Positions 33,542-34,128 of a stretch of DNA of 34,128 nucleotides are shown piece by piece (position 1 is the stretch's first letter; every line of letters starts with the position of its first letter). The notes beneath the pieces were generated by a model. That model was given only the letters and a program-made list of their open reading frames with translations. It had not been told where the DNA came from and made no database searches. A program made the translations under genes and the position numbers. Source of the stretch: an uncultured Neomegalonema sp. (lineage in GTDB: Bacteria; Pseudomonadota; Alphaproteobacteria; Rhodobacterales; Rhodobacteraceae); the NCBI GenBank assembly GCA_937928005.1, contig CALFVD010000155.1:1-34128 (forward strand), written 5' to 3'.

Positions 33542-34128
33542 ATGGACTGGAAGCTGGCGATAGAGGTGAACCGGGAGGCGCTGTTGCGCCTGCTGGCGAT
33601 GCTCGTCGGGGCTTCGGGTCTGGCACCAGGCGGGGCAGTAAACACGCTGAAACGGTGGCAGCGACGCCGGGTTCTTGATTTCCTGATACCAGCGGAAGCG
33701 GCGGTGCGACGGCTGATTCTCGTCGTGGCGCGGGGAATGAGCGTTATCTTGCGCGAAAAGCGGGGCTTTCCGTCCGGTGGTGTATCGGGCGGCAGGGGTA
33801 AACGCGCACCGGTCTTTGGGCTGGTCGATCCGATCCGCCGGGTTGGGCTGCGTGCGAAGCATCCAAAAGGGGATGGGCCGCGCATTATTTCTTTCGATGA
33901 ACCGTATGTTGCCAGAGATACACGCGAGCCTTTGCCGGATGACCTTTTGGATGCGGCGCATCTGTACCAACGGCTAGAGGCGTTGCGACGCGCGCTGGAA
34001 GATTTACCCGCACAGGCGCGGCGGTTGCTGCGTTGGCAAGCGCGGTGCGAGCGTGCGCGTGGCGAAGGGCGCTGGGTGCGGGTATCGCCACTACGGTCGG
34101 GTAGGCCGCCGGCAGGCATTTATCGTCG
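33542..34128 (+). CDS. Conserved hypothetical alphaproteobacterial protein, cut by the window end
   Basis: The frame from ATG 33542 is open to the end of the window, 195 codons without a stop. It begins MDWKLAIEVNREALLRLLAML and contains IPAEAAVRRLILVVARG, FGLVDPIRRVG, PRIISFDE, LEALRRALEDLPAQARRLLRW and SPLRSGRPPAG, which together match a conserved uncharacterised family I remember from Rhizobiales and related orders. The family is rich in arginine and probably soluble. AAGGTGA lies upstream of the ATG. The opposite strand is also open for 209 codons but lacks such a pattern. Confidence 0.75.
   Translation, partial: MDWKLAIEVNREALLRLLAMLVGASGLAPGGAVNTLKRWQRRRVLDFLIPAEAAVRRLILVVARGMSVILREKRGFPSGGVSGGRGKRAPVFGLVDPIRRVGLRAKHPKGDGPRIISFDEPYVARDTREPLPDDLLDAAHLYQRLEALRRALEDLPAQARRLLRWQARCERARGEGRWVRVSPLRSGRPPAGIYR

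Noticed and set aside
33490..34119. 209-codon minus-strand frame at the right edge
   Set aside because: The plus strand frame from 33542 matches a conserved family; the minus frame does not.

Overview
The window is a 34 kb piece of an alphaproteobacterial chromosome, most likely from Rhodobacterales or a close relative. The pointers are a family-specific N-terminal extension on TrmD, the ffh-GNAT-(spacer)-rpsP-rimM-trmD-rplS order, the AI-2E-type permease / HdaA / polyphosphate kinase trio, a class II B12-dependent ribonucleotide reductase, an IalB protein, and a GNAT/desaturase pair. Order-level placement rests on remembered family features, not on a search. Almost all of the window is ordinary core metabolism and translation. 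No tRNA, rRNA or CRISPR array is visible.

Layout: (1) 1-2018, a possible transposase fragment at the left edge, then a leftward operon of an Fe(II)/2-oxoglutarate-type hydroxylase and threonine aldolase. (2) 2188-6202, rightward overlapping perM-like / hdaA / ppk. (3) 6276-8073, leftward TPR protein and FMN-dependent hydroxyacid dehydrogenase. (4) 8198-10023, SCP2 protein, alpha/beta hydrolase and two small uncertain genes. (5) 10279-15918, ffh, GNAT, an unknown gene, rpsP, an Uma2-type nuclease-fold gene, rimM, a DUF6489-like gene, trmD and rplS, closed by a clear terminator. (6) 16004-20986, divergent DUF882/MepK-like peptidase and L,D-transpeptidase, then lpxD, an acyl carrier protein and a ketosynthase, i.e. 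cell-wall and lipid A supply. (7) 20992-22710, leftward IalB, an RcdA-like protein and a degenerate receiver. (8) 23124-27684, nrdJ and two small proteins. (9) 27919-29877, a leftward overlapping TPR / GNAT / desaturase operon. (10) 29979-34128, purL, a class V aminotransferase and the start of a conserved hypothetical gene.

The most striking signal is a dispersed 94-bp repeat present four times (217-298, 6200-6293, 10006-10099, 27828-27921). It has imperfect terminal inverted repeats beginning with TA, an internal hairpin, and ends that behave as a TA target duplication, so it looks like an IS630/Tc1-type MITE. Removing the element with one TA rebuilds the natural stop codons of ppk (TAA), lldD (TAG) and the desaturase (TAG), and a possible TAG for a small ORF at 9754. 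Because one end supplies A after TA, an insertion into a TAA or TAG stop regenerates TAA. The other end adds a five-residue tail and then TAA. In a third reading frame the element is open and gives the threonine aldolase a 21-residue C-terminal tail; that copy has lost exactly 12 bp, keeping the frame. The element appears well suited to landing harmlessly in stop codons and occasionally donating C-terminal peptide.

Other points of interest are the Uma2 gene inside the rpsP-rimM interval, a small cysteine-rich protein just after nrdJ whose tail resembles the NrdJ cysteine tail, a pseudo-receiver next to an RcdA-like protein, and a candidate NrdR palindrome with DnaA-box-like sites upstream of nrdJ.
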